A DNA stretch of 64,000 bases. It comes from Tilletiaria anomala UBC 951 (lineage: Eukaryota; Basidiomycota; Exobasidiomycetes; Georgefischeriales; Tilletiariaceae). A program made the translations under genes and the position numbers. Of the stretch, positions 45,827 through 57,267 are shown one piece after another. The notes under the pieces are model-generated. The model was not told the DNA's origin. It saw nothing but the letters and a program-made list of their open reading frames with translations, and made no database searches. The stretch lies in contig NW_013546946.1 in NCBI RefSeq assembly GCF_000711695.1, forward strand, positions 27,585 to 91,584, written 5' to 3'. Each line of letters starts with the position of its first letter. The first letter of the stretch is position 1.

Positions 45827-47663
45827 TCAGCTCGCCTGCTGCGCTCGGTAGTAGTACGCTGCAGTGCAGTTCAACAAGGGAGCACATCAGCGGGAGGCCC
45901 TCCACCTTCACCCGTGCACACACACACGACACTCACCTTCCGCTTCGTCCACGCAGCGCACATTGGCGCCGAGTTTGTTGATCGTCTCCATGTACTCGTC
46001 CTCCTCCACGCTGTCAAACACGATGCCGCCGCCTGTGCCGGGTGGCGGGTGACTGTCAGGAAATGCAAGAGAGACAGAGGAGAGGGGGAAGCAATAACTC
46101 ACCCGCCTGCATGTACACCGTCCCATCCTTGTACGTCATCGTGCGGATGGCGATCGCAACGTCCATCTCCCTTTCCGCATAGTCAATGTGCCCGACGGCG
46201 CCCGCGTACACGCCACGCTTCTCCTTCTCGAGGTCTGCGACGAGCTCAATCGCGCGGATCTTGGGCGCGCCGGAAACCGTGCCCGCGGGGAAGATGGAGC
46301 GCAACGCATCGAAGCGATCCTTGCCCGCGCGCAGCTGACCCGTGACGCGCGATGTAAGGTGGATGACGTGCGAGAACTTCTCCAGCTGCATGAACGACTC
46401 GACCTGCGTCGTCGCCGGCAAGCACACGCGTGAGATGTCGTTCCGCGCCAGGTCCACCAGCATGACGTGCTCCGCGCGGTCCTTCTCGCTCGCCAGCAGC
46501 GCCGCCCCGAGCGCAGTGTCCTCCTCGTCCGATGCGCCACGCTTAACCGTTCCCGCGATCGCGTGCACCGCCACTTTTCCGTCCTCGATCTTGCACAGCG
46601 TCTCCGGCGACGCGCCAATGATCTGGCAGTCGGCCACATCGACGTAGTACATGTACGGTGAAGGGTTAATCTGCCGCAGGTGCCGGTAGATGTTGAACGG
46701 GTGCAGCGAAGTTGGGCGCGCTAATCGCTGCGAAGGCACCGCCTGGATAATATCCCCCTTGACGATGCTCTTACGCAGGCTCGTCACAAACCCCTCGTAA
46801 CCTTCCTTCCCCACGTTGCTCACAGCTTCGTTCCCGAGCTTGATCGCCGCCTGCTCTGGAAGAGGCGTCTCCGCAGACAGCACCCTCCTCGCCAGCGCCT
46901 CCACCTTGGCCGCTGCCGCCTCGTACCGTCGCTGCACCTCCTCCGCCGTCTGCGGAGCGTCGGCGGCAAGGTGCACGTGTGATACACACTTGATCGATTG
47001 GAAGATGCGGTCAAAAATGATCAGCGTATCGCAGAACATGTAGACCGACTCGGGAATGTCGAGTGGGTCCGAAAGCGGGCGCGCGGTCCGTGGCTCAAAG
47101 TAGTGCACGCAGTCGTAGGAGATGTAGCCCATGCCGCCGCCTGCAGGGAAGTAACCTGCTTGAGACTCGAGCATGCAGGCCTATACATACCGTACTTCCA
47201 CTCACCGGTGAATTTGGGCATGTTGGGTAGCGGAACGTATTTGAAGTCTTTGAGTTCCTTCTGTATATGCGTAAGAGGATCCCCTTGGAGCTCCAGGTGC
47301 GGGCCTGTCCGAATGACCTTGTACGGATCTGGAAAAGGACGCGGCTTCTATCAGCACACAGCAAATAAGCCTCATTGGGTGGTACTGGGCATACTCACCT
47401 CCCCCTACGAAGCTATACCGGCCAATCTTTTCGCCTTCCGTGACACTCTCGCAAAGAAAGCCATGCCGCCCCTTCTCTGCGCCATTTGTCATTCGGAGGT
47501 ATGCGACGACGGGCGTGAGCAAGTCAGCAGGCAGGGACCTGTAGATCGGAATGATGTTCCCTTTGGCTGGTGTTCCCTTGGATGTGTCGCCCAGCAGGGC
47601 CGCCGTGACGTCAGGTAGCGACGGTGTGTAGGTCTGTCCAACACGGCTCGGAACATGAGTCAT
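45827..47663 (-). CDS. TRP2: Anthranilate synthase component I
   Basis: Converts chorismate to anthranilate, the first committed step of tryptophan synthesis, using ammonia from the glutamine amidotransferase partner (TRP3/TrpG). Five exons (47663-47399, 47328-47206, 47140-46103, 46032-45937, 45858-45827) give 517 residues, the usual size. Conserved blocks: [21 protein letters not shown] then [68 protein letters not shown] and the catalytic end [16 protein letters not shown]. The last exon is only 32 nt and adds the YYYRAQQAS tail. The tryptophan-sensing LLES-X10-S motif reads LCES-X10-S, a Leu to Cys change. ATG 47663 gives the normal N-terminus. Confidence 0.96.
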
Positions 47664-48211
47664 CTTCCAACTTAGGCCGGGGCAGCACCGCGATCCTCAC
47701 CTGAGCCATGTTGACTTCTCTTCAGCAGGAGCCCGGATCCGCCTTCAGCCCCCAAAATGATCTCCAAGCAGCTCGTTGTGATACTTCCTTTCACGAACTG
47801 CACGTATGCGACGCTCTGGTAAGTCGGAAAATGAGCACGATTATGGAGAAGACGGGATTGAGCATTGTCAGTCGATGCCATGGCTGACTGTGTGACACCA
47901 GAGAGAACTAGAAGAACAGACCGTTGCACATCACAACGCCCACAGAGCGAGAGTGAGAGCCTGCACCTCGGCAGTGTCTTTCCTCGGCCGAGAAATTGAA
48001 TGCAATCAAGCTGTTCCGCCCAGAGACTCAGAGCGCCAAAAGCTGGTTGACATCAATGCAAAGCAAAACCATCTTATGCCATTTATCCTGCTGCTCAATG
48101 ACCATCCTTTGGGCGACATCGATCCATTGCGCTGCTTACATCTCGGCAAGCAACGTCCCTTGTAGGTTCATTCCGGCAGGAACTCGCACATTGTGTGCAA
48201 GTACTGGTACC
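47664..48211. promoter_or_regulatory. Divergent promoter between TRP2 and the bS6m gene
   Basis: 548 bp between two starts. A minus frame of 85 codons ends 9 bp before the TRP2 ATG and has a possible GTGAGG donor near 47700, so a TRP2 leader intron is conceivable but not shown. Confidence 0.4.
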
Positions 48212-48853
48212 ATGCCGTGAGTTGAATTTACCGCGTGACCCTCAATTCGCAACCTCACACTTTTGCTTTCCCTGCCCGGAACAGACTGTACGAGCTCCTT
48301 TGCATAGCAGCTTACTCTGCCGAATCTGTACGCTGATGAATTGTATCGGGACCGAGACCCATCAAGAATTAGGAGAGCTGATGGGGAGTTTTGACCGACT
48401 TGTCCTTTTTGCCAGGCCCTCTTGCGGGATCTGATTCGGTCTTCTTCTCGTCTCGTCTTGGACAATGGAGGCGCTGTTAGAGGCGTCCAATATTGGGGCC
48501 GCAGAACGCTTCCGCAACGAGCAAGAGCACATCAGCAATGGCATACAGAGGGAGAGTAAGTCTTGTCTCGATAGCCTCATTGACTCCAGCTAGCTATAAA
48601 CTGATATTTTGCGCCGCGATTACTTCCATCGCACCCTGCGACCGCTGCCTTCTCCAGCTATTTCCTCATGCAATTCGACACAAACCCTCGAACTCTTGAA
48701 ACGCTCTACGGACGATTACGAGCGGACCCGCGGGTAGTCAAGTACACCGCCCTCAAGCTGGGTGACAAGCTGCAGGATATCGTCCCCAGCGTACTGCCAG
48801 CTTCAGGATCAGGTATTGGCCGGATAGGGATGGGCGGCAAGACCATTCAATGA
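48212..48853 (+). CDS. MRP17: Mitochondrial small-subunit ribosomal protein bS6m
   Basis: Mitoribosome small-subunit protein homologous to bacterial S6. Four exons: 48212-48216, 48285-48327, 48416-48555 and 48658-48853; 127 residues. Exon 1 is only 5 nt (ATGCC); splicing to CTGTAC creates the family start MPLYELLCIAAYS. Exon 3 gives LVLDNGGAVRGVQYWG and RTLPQRARAHQQWHTEGD, the rRNA-binding loop. Exon 4 gives YFLMQFDTNPRTLETL and DPRVVKYTALKLGDK, typical of mitochondrial S6. All four exons are needed and all junctions are in phase, which makes the unusual microexon convincing. The mature protein has no obvious cleavable presequence, as in other bS6m. Confidence 0.9.
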
Positions 48854-49398
48854 GAATCGCCCATCCTAGTGTTTGAGAAGTCTTCCGTCCATTGTAGCAT
48901 ACATAACCTGCCAATCGCAACATGAAGCGAGAGTTCGACCCGGATTGGCTCCCAGCTCCTTACAATGCGCACCGTTGATCCCTGCCGAGTAACAACGTGC
49001 ACAGCGGCAACCAATGCGCCAAGCGAGCACTCGTCAATGATCGGGCTTCTGCCTCTCCTCGTATCCTGCTGCCGTCCGGTGAACCTTGTCAAATGTAAGG
49101 TTGAGGTTGCCATCTTCAATCTCCGTTCCGGACCAGAGAGTGTGCTCTTGTTCCGCCCTTGGAACTTATGCATTGACGTGCGGCGGTGTCAAGCATTTCA
49201 ATCTTTCAACCTTTCACAACCTTGCTATTACCTATCACATATGCGACCACCAAACAGGCACACCTGCAGGTATCAAGGCGCTGGGTTCGAGCCTGGCTAT
49301 CCCAATGTGCTGGTGTGCCTTAGCATTGTGCTACAAGAGGCAGTGGTCACCATCCTACCAGTTGTAGGGTATAACCAACCAAGTCGAGGTCATTCGCC
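48854..49398. other. Intergenic region between bS6m and SAF4
   Basis: 545 bp. A long plus frame (48965-49870) crosses it but changes into the wrong frame within SAF4 and is rejected. A TTCGAGCC sequence near 49287 resembles a tRNA T-loop but has no matching acceptor stem. Confidence 0.4.
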
Positions 49399-50554
49399 AT
49401 GCAGGGGTTTAACAGTGAGTGGCAACGCGAATACGCGATTGCAATCTACTAGCATGGCACTGATTGTCTGCGGATGTGCATTTTCCTCGAATCAGTGGGC
49501 CGGTATCGGCCCTACGACTCAGATCCCCGCAAAGAGTCTTTTAATTCGCTTGTCGGCAAGCACCCGCTTGGCGACAGAGCGCGCAAGCTCGATCAAGGCA
49601 TCCTCATTGTCCGCTTCGAACTCCCATTCAACGTCTGGTGTGACGGATGCAAGAACCACATCGGGCAGGGCGTCCGATACAATGCGGAAAAGAAGAAGGT
49701 TGGAAGCTATCTCAGCACACCAATTTGGAGCTTCAGGTGCAAATGCCATCTCTGCTCCAACTGGTTCGAAGTTCGGACCGATCCTCAGAACACGCGCTAT
49801 GTCGTCGAAAGCGGGGCAAGGCAACAGAATCAAGAGTGGGATGCGGATGCTAATGGGAGCTTCAGCATAGAACGTGGGTGTGTTCTGCGGAGCCACATTA
49901 GCTATGACCATTCTCACCGCGCTTCCCGCTCGCACAGTCGGCGATGCAGGCCCATCAAGCTCTAAAGCAGAAGCACCGAAAGATCCCTTCGCGGCGCTTG
50001 AGAAAGCGAATAAGGACAAGACACAAGCCAAGACTTCGGCCGACCGTATCGCGGAGCTGGAAGAATTCAGCGAGTCACGCTGGTCGGATCCGTACACGCT
50101 CAATTCAACACTGCGGAGACAATTGCGAAAGGAGAAAAGAGCGCTCATCAGAGAGGGAGAGGCCGACGATGCCGTTCGGAAACGTATCGGGTGGACAAAC
50201 GACTTCCCATTGGCAAAAGAAGATGAAGGTACCCGAGACCAGGCGATGCAGGCCTGGCGGCAGGAGAAGGGCAAGCAGCGGGAAGAGAACGCAAAGTTTA
50301 AATTTGACCGAGACAAACTATCTTTAGGGCTTGCAACCCCGCGCAACACCGTCCCTCGATGTGGTGAACGTGCGCGTCCGTCATCTTCTTTATCTGCATC
50401 GGCGATAGCCGTGCGCGGTCCTTCGAAACCGACTCATAAACGCAGTGCAACTGGCTCGCCCGCTCAACAACTAGCGGCGAAATTGGCCTCAAATACGCGA
50501 AGACGGAGAGACCCTTTCCTGCAGGTGGTTCGCGATTCTGTCTCTCGTAAATGA
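49399..50554 (+). CDS. CWC16-family splicing factor, Saf4/CCDC130-like
   Basis: Yju2/CWC16-family protein associated with the spliceosome around exon ligation and branching. Exons 49399-49414 (16 nt), 49496-49873 and 49938-50554 give 336 residues. Exon 1 encodes MQGFN; the junction yields MQGFNMGRYRPYDSDP. Zinc-ribbon cysteines are present in NVWCDGCKNHIGQGVRYNAE and CKCHLCSNWFEV, followed by DPQNTRYVVESGARQQ. The C-terminal half has the CCDC130 block DPFAALEKANKDK, ADRIAELEEFSESRWSDPY and a Lys/Arg-rich coil. Saf4/CCDC130 is favoured over Yju2/CCDC94 because of this block. The second intron uses a GTGGGT donor, the only one in phase with the CGCACAG acceptor. Confidence 0.88.
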
Positions 50555-50639
50555 AACACTGTATCATATCACTGTAGCGTAGCGAGATATCTTTACAACA
50601 AGGTTTTAGAGAGTAAAACTTGAAGAGGGCCAAGGCGAA

Positions 50640-53375
50640 TTATACTCTCCTGATCATTCTATTCACGGCATCTTTTTCGCGGTAAATCTTCGCTGCTACA
50701 TCTTGCTCCTGTGAAGTCGGCACAGAAGCATGATACTTGGCGAGCTTGTCCAGCACAATGAGGAGTCTGGAGGGTTGGACAGCTGCGTACTTTTGCGCGC
50801 GCAACGTAGGGCTGTGCGCATAGTCGTACGCGCCGTCCTTCAGGACGAGAGAAATGGTCTGGAAGATAGTTATAGTGTCAGCAAGTCACGTCTTTTAAAC
50901 CAAGAGAAGACCGGACAATCGGACAGACCTGTTTCAGCTCGTAAAAGACTTTGCCAAAGTCTTCCTTTCCGCCGAATTTAGATGCGTGCTGCTGGAGGAA
51001 CTCTGCGTCAATCTCGAGGTTCCTCAGTCCAGCTTCGTTGATTTTGGTCTCCCGATCGCTTAGCAAACACGTTTTGGTGAGGTGTTCCGCAATGTACTTG
51101 AATGCATTCTTGTACGCCACTTGCTTCGTATCGGGCGGCAGCAAGGCCAGTACGCTCTCCATCATGGTCGTCAGCCAGGCGAGCATCTCTGGCAAGTAAT
51201 CCGCACACTCTGTCCTCGACCGGGTAGGTACCATGTTGTGCTCCTCGAGATCGAGGAACTGACCCAGCTTGACCGCTGTTGCGGTATCTATGCGCTTTTG
51301 AGCAAGCTCCAGAGAGGTGTTGAAATGCGGTGAGGCATCGAGCCGTAGCTTGCCTCCTCGTGATGGGGCTCGGAGTGCAATGAGGAGTCCCTCCAGTTCG
51401 GTACATGCAAGCTTGAAATGCTCTGCGTTTACAACGATCTGAGCAATCTGTGAGAGGTTGGACGTTTTTTCCAAGCTGCTTCGAATGCTAGTGCTGACTT
51501 GTTGGATAAGCAGCTCGTCGAGAGATTGTTTGAGAATGTCGTCAATATCTCGGTGGTGCTGGGAGAAGCCATCCGAGAAAGTGTAGTATTCGTCGACAAG
51601 GTGACGAATATCCATGCAGCACAGCGGATAAGTCTGAGAGAATGGCAGGGTAAGGGGAAAGGGCTGTTTGCGCAGATGGTCCGCGACGCCTGGTTGTAAC
51701 CAGCAGACGTTGAGCACCTTTCGGAGCTCGTCCGCATTGTTGACGACCATCGGCTGGTGCTCAGTCTCCTTAACCGCCTGTTGAAAGTCGACGGAGAATC
51801 GATCACGGAGCAGTTGTGCGTACCTCTCGAAGAGCGTGAGTAGCAGTGCGTTGAGCTTGCTGACAGTGAAGTTGTAGCTCTGCATAAAAAGCGGGTCGCG
51901 TCACCTCAGCCCATTGTGCACATAGCGGGAACGGGCACTCACTTCGAGAGTGTGAATAAAAGTCATGATCGCGGATTTCGTGCTGACGTAGACATTTGTG
52001 TCCTTGCAATTCCGCAAGCCGACGCTGACGATATCCACAACACGCTCGCACATGTTGTCCCACAGGTCGTCGACTTCTTGCTCTGCACGCCATCCCGGCG
52101 GCGATGTCTGCAAAACATGGTATTCGACAAGGAAGAAGCCTACCACTTCTTCTAGAAGCGCTGGAAATGTGGGATTTAATGGATTAAAAGAGAGTCCTTG
52201 AGAAAGGAGAAGATTGGCTTGAGCCTGTACGCAATGGCACGGGGATCAGCGCGTGAAAAACTTGGCACGGCAAGAAGACTTACCCTCCTGTCCTCTTGAT
52301 AGCTACTCTGCAACTGGTCTCGCAGGTCCATCACGTCGTAGATATGTATGGACTGGTACAGAGGCTTGAAGTCGATGGTGATGTGCTCGTTTTCGACAAA
52401 GTTGTCTGCGCAACTAAAGCGAGCTCAGCGCCTCCGTGTCGGATGCGGGCTGCTCTGCTACTCACAATCGATTTTCTCATTGACAACCATCTCGATTGCC
52501 GAGTTGACCTTGGCGATGGCCAGAATCGGATCTTTCTGGCTCTTCGCTTTCCATCTCTTGACGCGAGTATCCATGGCTTCCAGTGCCAAATTTCCGACGA
52601 TACGCTGCTTCTCTCTTGCTTCAAAAAGCCACTCTTTCATTTCGCGCGTGACGGCTTGTCGTATTGATTCTCGCATCGAAGGGATGGACTCCAGCATGTG
52701 TCTTGCCCATTCAAATGCCATGACACCCCGCAAGTGAATGTTCTCTAGATCGTCAAGAGACTGGACGGATATGTGTCAGATGGGTAGCAAGCAACCGGGG
52801 CAGCACATTGCATTCCTCACTCTAAGGGCTGAATAGTACTTCTTCTTCTCAATCAGGCCATCAATACCATTTGCAATGTTCAACACTTGGAGAGAGATCT
52901 CTACGACCTCTATCGCTTCGTCCACGTTATTGACCGTGCGCTGAGTCTCGAGAAGCTGGCGTTTGCGCGCACTGAGGGAATGTCCTCCTGCCTGCACATC
53001 TTCGTTTAGCTCGTCGATCCTGTGCTTCAGGGACACCGTTCCGGACCGGACCTTCAGCAGCTTGTCTAGTGCTTGCACGAATTCCTGTACCAAAGAAATG
53101 GAATCAGGCCAGGCTCTGTAGAAGCATCGCTGCCTGGCCTAGTCTCTCACGATGTGGTTGTCATTGCAGATCTTCTCGATCTCTTTGTCTTTCTCTTGAA
53201 CAAAATTCTCGAGATACCGTAAGAATGCATCCTGCTGTCTCGCCTCGTCAAGGCTCTTGATGATCGGTCCTAGCTGCTCGATATTCTCATAGTCAGAATC
53301 GAGATCGCTGAAGAGCGTCAGCTGTTGCAGCTGAGCCTCCAGCGAGATCTGCGGTTGTCGGCCACGCGGCGCCAT
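50640..53375 (-). CDS. SEC15: Exocyst subunit Sec15
   Basis: Exocyst subunit that links secretory vesicles (through the Rab Sec4) to the rest of the tether at the plasma membrane. Seven exons, 53375-53151, 53084-52821, 52760-52466, 52405-52284, 52224-51943, 51879-50929 and 50858-50640, give 785 residues, near the 804 of human Sec15. Family features: an N-terminal coiled coil with KKKYYSALR, ENIHLRGVMAFEWARHMLESIP, the DFKPLYQSIHIYD block, EEVVGFFLVEYHVL, and the C-terminal Rab-binding part with FYELKQ joined to TISLVLKDGAYDYAHSP and KYAAVQPSRLLIVLDKL. The last intron has a less common GTCTGT donor. Start MAPRGRQPQ is the first ATG after the divergent promoter. Confidence 0.93.
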
Positions 53376-53773
53376 GCTGAACAGAAGTGACCAAGCTGTG
53401 CCAGGGTAAAGGGTTTCATGTACCGCAGGCACAGAGCCGACGTTCGCATAGTCCTGACCGTCCAGGTCAGTGCTTGGTATGATGAGCAACGATACTTCGC
53501 CACGATGTTGCGTTCGATTGAATGTGCCTTTTGGGACCCCAAGGTAGCGCTGCCACAAAGCGCTGCAGGCTATAGATGCGCATGGTGTCGATCACACCGT
53601 GCAGTTATTGATTGTGTTCTCGCGCCACACTTGGCTCGGCACGGGAGCGCAGTGACGACTTTGCCTAAACACTTCAACACCTGTGCTCGTCATCTGGAGA
53701 TCGCTACGTCGCACATGCCAGTTAGAAATGCATGTCCTGCCGCAATACAGGCGAACGGCATGCTAATAGCAGG
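53376..53773. promoter_or_regulatory. Shared promoter of SEC15 and the SEC39-like gene
   Basis: 398 bp separate the two divergent start codons (SEC15 at 53375, SEC39-like at 53774). An alternative in-frame ATG for the latter at 53732 would shorten it to 356 bp. No TATA box seen. Confidence 0.5.
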
Positions 53774-56700
53774 ATGAGCAAGGCCGCAGCGAACTTCGCC
53801 AGCATGTCAAATCAGCCAGCGTCGGAAAAAGCAATGAAGAAGCAATGGCTCCGGGCCCGCAGCGTACTGTCAACGTCTGCAGCCCCGTCTACGAGCCAGA
53901 ATCCTGCAGCGCCTTCAGCTGAAACAAGGCTCAGTCGAGAAGATGTGCAGGTAATCCTCGGTCGCATCAGGGATGACGTGTGGATCCTCAAAGCTTGCTT
54001 GGCAGAAGTGGACCGTGCTGCCAATGGAGAGGCGGATGAATCTCCGGAGGGGGCAGAGTATCTTCTCAGTGTTCTTGACGAGGGTATAAGACGGACACAG
54101 GCTTCTGCCGAAGCGGTTCAAAGAGAGGGACCAACAAGACCATATCTCCCCCATCTCGCCATCCGGAAAGCTTTCATCGGTATCCAACGAAGAATCCAGG
54201 CGGTCTCTTCGGCCCGACCTTCGTCTCCGCTTACCAATGCATCAATGGCACCCCAGGAAGCAGACGAGTGGGGGCTTGACGAGAATCAGAATGGGCATCA
54301 GACAACCAGCGATCCGCTTAGCGCTTCTGCAATCTCTCCACCACTTTCGCTGCTCCTGCAGCCATCTCTCCTAGACGTGGCGGCCGGCTTGATCGTGACA
54401 CAGCGATATCGGCACCTATCCAGATTGCTGGACGACCCGTTTCTTGCGGAAGAGTTGGCAACAGCGCGCTTTGGGTTGATCAAGCTGCTGCTTGACACGG
54501 TTGAATTCGAAGAAAACGTATCCGAGGCGATCTCGCTGGATCTACTACCTTTTGCGGACACCGCCTTGGGTCTGGAGTCGAGCGCTTGGCTCAAGAAGCA
54601 CGTTGAGAAAGTTGCAGACATCACAGACGAGCCAGCCATCAGTGCCGCTCTCGCCGAGCAAACTGAAGCTGTTTATCAATCGTCGAGCGTGAGAGGGAGT
54701 ACAGGGCCGCTATCTGCGCAAGAGCTGCTGCAGTGGTACGTAGCAAGCTTGCGAGAGCTCGAACGACAGAGAGCCAATCTGCACGTCATCCGCCATGTTT
54801 GCTCATTTCTCATGCAGCGAGCTCGATCAGTGGAGATGTCCGAGCCTTCTCTATCCGTCATTGGTACTCTTTCGAGGGATCTGCAGCTGCTCGAAGTCAT
54901 TTCCAACGAACCAGCACCATCCTTGGACACACTCCATCGCATCCTATCCGCTGGCGATCCCAGCATTGACCAGCTCGTGCAATCAATGTTGGGAGCAAGC
55001 AAAGCGGCTGAAGCCGCTCAAATATGCAAGAGCTCCATCCTGCCAGCATTGAGCTCCATCGGTGCACGGGCGCATCCGGAGTCACCCACCCAACAAGCCG
55101 AATTTGTGACCGATCGGGCTTTGACACTGGTCTTCGACTTGGCTGAAAGGGCAGAGGCCAAATACGATGACAGTGCGTTCTCCTCGCTCTGCGAGCTCCT
55201 GAAGCCGGAAGCAGGCTTGAGCGATCACCTTGGCTCAAGAAGGATGTGCGCTTTGATCATGTCCTGTGCTTTCGGCACGAGTAGAACGGACCTCCGTTCG
55301 TTACGTGCTCTCGAAAGCCTTATGGCGGCGAACGACCTTCAACTACCAACTGTGCCGCTAATATCGGAAGCATCAACTCTGGCTGCGGCCATTCAGCCGC
55401 TGAAGCTGCATGCATCGAAGGTCGCGTTCAGATTCGCCGACTTGCCCTCAGTGAGAGCAATATTCGGCTCTATTCAGCATTCTCGAGTCCAGTCTGCGTC
55501 TGGACTCTCCGTGACCAGCGCATACATCAAGAACATGATACGTCTTGTCAATTGGAAGGTACCGATGACGGTTGCCTCGTACGCCTGTGCGACACGCGCT
55601 GAGAAGCTGAAGCAATTGAAGGGCATCGTCACGGGCTCTGGCGCAAGCAGCAAGTCCGATGGGGAGTGGAAGGAGCTCCTCACTGCGCTTCAGTCCGATA
55701 GTGGTCTTATTTCCTGGCAGCCGCTGACTGCAACTGACACCTTCAAGAACGTTCTGCAAGGCGTTCTTGAGACAGGTCGTAAGTCGGTCGCGCGTCCTTG
55801 CAGAAGCACACAGCATGGAGCTCAAATACTTTCATCCGCATGCACAGATACACATTTGTTCAAGAGCATCACGTCAGCTAACGTATTAGATGATGTGGCG
55901 CTTCCTACACTGGCAGGCGATGAGCTAGAGCAAGTTGTCATATCCGCTTCTCAAGGCTTGTACGACCGGTCCCCCTCAACGAATCATCACAAAGGGGACA
56001 TGAGAGTGGCCCATGACATGTGAGTCGCACACACATGTCGCGCCTACTGCTTTTCTCGAGCACGCTGATAGTAATTGCTATTGCAATCTCTAGCCTCTCC
56101 GTGGTGCCCACCTCTTCGGCTGTAAAGAAGCAGCGCAACTTCATCGAGGCGACGTCAAAGCTGGGGTCGTACAAGCTCCCGTCAAAAATGCATCCGGGGC
56201 TTCCGATGTTGCCCACAGAGATCAGAATGACAAAGGACCGCACACGCCTCGTTGCTCTTGTGCTGAGCACTGATGACGATGCATACAAGGCTTGGGAGTC
56301 GATTCTCGACATCTCTGTCAAGCTGAATGCAGCCGCAGAACACGCGCCACCCAAAGCGCTAGTGGAGGTCCGCACACTGGCTATGCTATCCGAGGCTGCC
56401 ATCGCCGCGCAGGACGTCAAGCGGGCAGCGGCGCTGGGCAACCACATGATTGCCACAATTACCATACTGCGCAAGAGAGCTGCATCTGCTGCGGCTGTTG
56501 CGTCCCGGTCACGCGATGACACGGATTCCAAGGGCATGGCCGGTGATGCAATGCTGACTGCAGCGCAAATGCTGCCGGAGGCGGAAGAGCTGGGGTGGAA
56601 GACATGCTACCAGATTGCGAAACAGACCGCGTGGGATGACCATCCCTCTCGCATACAGTTCATGGGGCATGTGCTAGCCCTGTGTCCAAAGGAGAGGATC

Positions 56701-57267
56701 TCTTCGATGACGCGCAAATGGCATGAGCTACATGACCGAGTATCCAATTCAACTGGGCTTGAGCAAGACCTGTTCTTCGCCAAAGCCAAAGGCAGCGCAG
56801 CGAAGAGTCCGACATCGAGCTTGGGCTCGCTGATGGACGCGTACGCAACACCGTTCGCCTCGCTGCTCGCGAACGCCGGGAGCAGATCTGCAGAGCGCCA
56901 GCAGCGCTTCGCGGGCCTTCCCCCTACACCCAACACGGCGGACTCGTTTGTGCGGTCTCCAGCGCCGGTAGGAGGCGGCTTTGGAGGCCGGGCGGCGCAG
57001 CTGTTCGACGTGCTCGGCGGTGCAGAAGCGGCGTTCGACCCGGCCGAGCGCGCTGCGCGGGCGGCAAAGAGCTTCTTTGGCGGCATCACGGGGCGCGTTG
57101 TGAGCGCCAGCGCGGGAAGTGGCAGAGGCAGGGGAGACGCAGCGATGCCGGTGGGAACGCCACACGATCCGACGGGCAGACGGCATGTGAGCTCTTCATC
57201 GTTTGGAGGAGGGACATTTTCGTTTAGCAAGGGTGTCGGATGGCTCCTGGGAGAGGAGGAACAATGA
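53774..57267 (+). CDS. SEC39: Sec39/NBAS-domain protein (Dsl1 tethering complex)
   Basis: Sec39 is the alpha-solenoid subunit of the Dsl1 complex that tethers Golgi-derived COPI vesicles at the ER. Exons 53774-55778, 55890-56019 and 56094-57267 give 1102 residues. The middle of the protein is long helical repeats (Leu/Ala-rich). The most telling part spans the introns: ELEQVVISASQGLYDRSPS, AHDILSVVPTSSAVKKQRNFIEATSKL, then GWKTCYQIAKQTAWDD and VLALCPKERISSMTRKWHEL, which match Sec39/NBAS C-terminal blocks. The first intron (111 nt) is a multiple of three without a stop, so the unspliced frame reads on. The C-terminal 200 residues are Gly/Ser-rich. Identification is by motif resemblance and less certain than for Sec15. 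Confidence 0.75.

Noticed and set aside
49275-49300. Second tRNA T-loop-like sequence (GGTTCGAGCC)
   Set aside because: No complementary acceptor stem upstream; chance match in an intergenic region.
48965-49870. 301-codon plus-strand frame upstream of and overlapping SAF4
   Set aside because: It overlaps the conserved zinc-ribbon exon in another frame and has no recognisable content.
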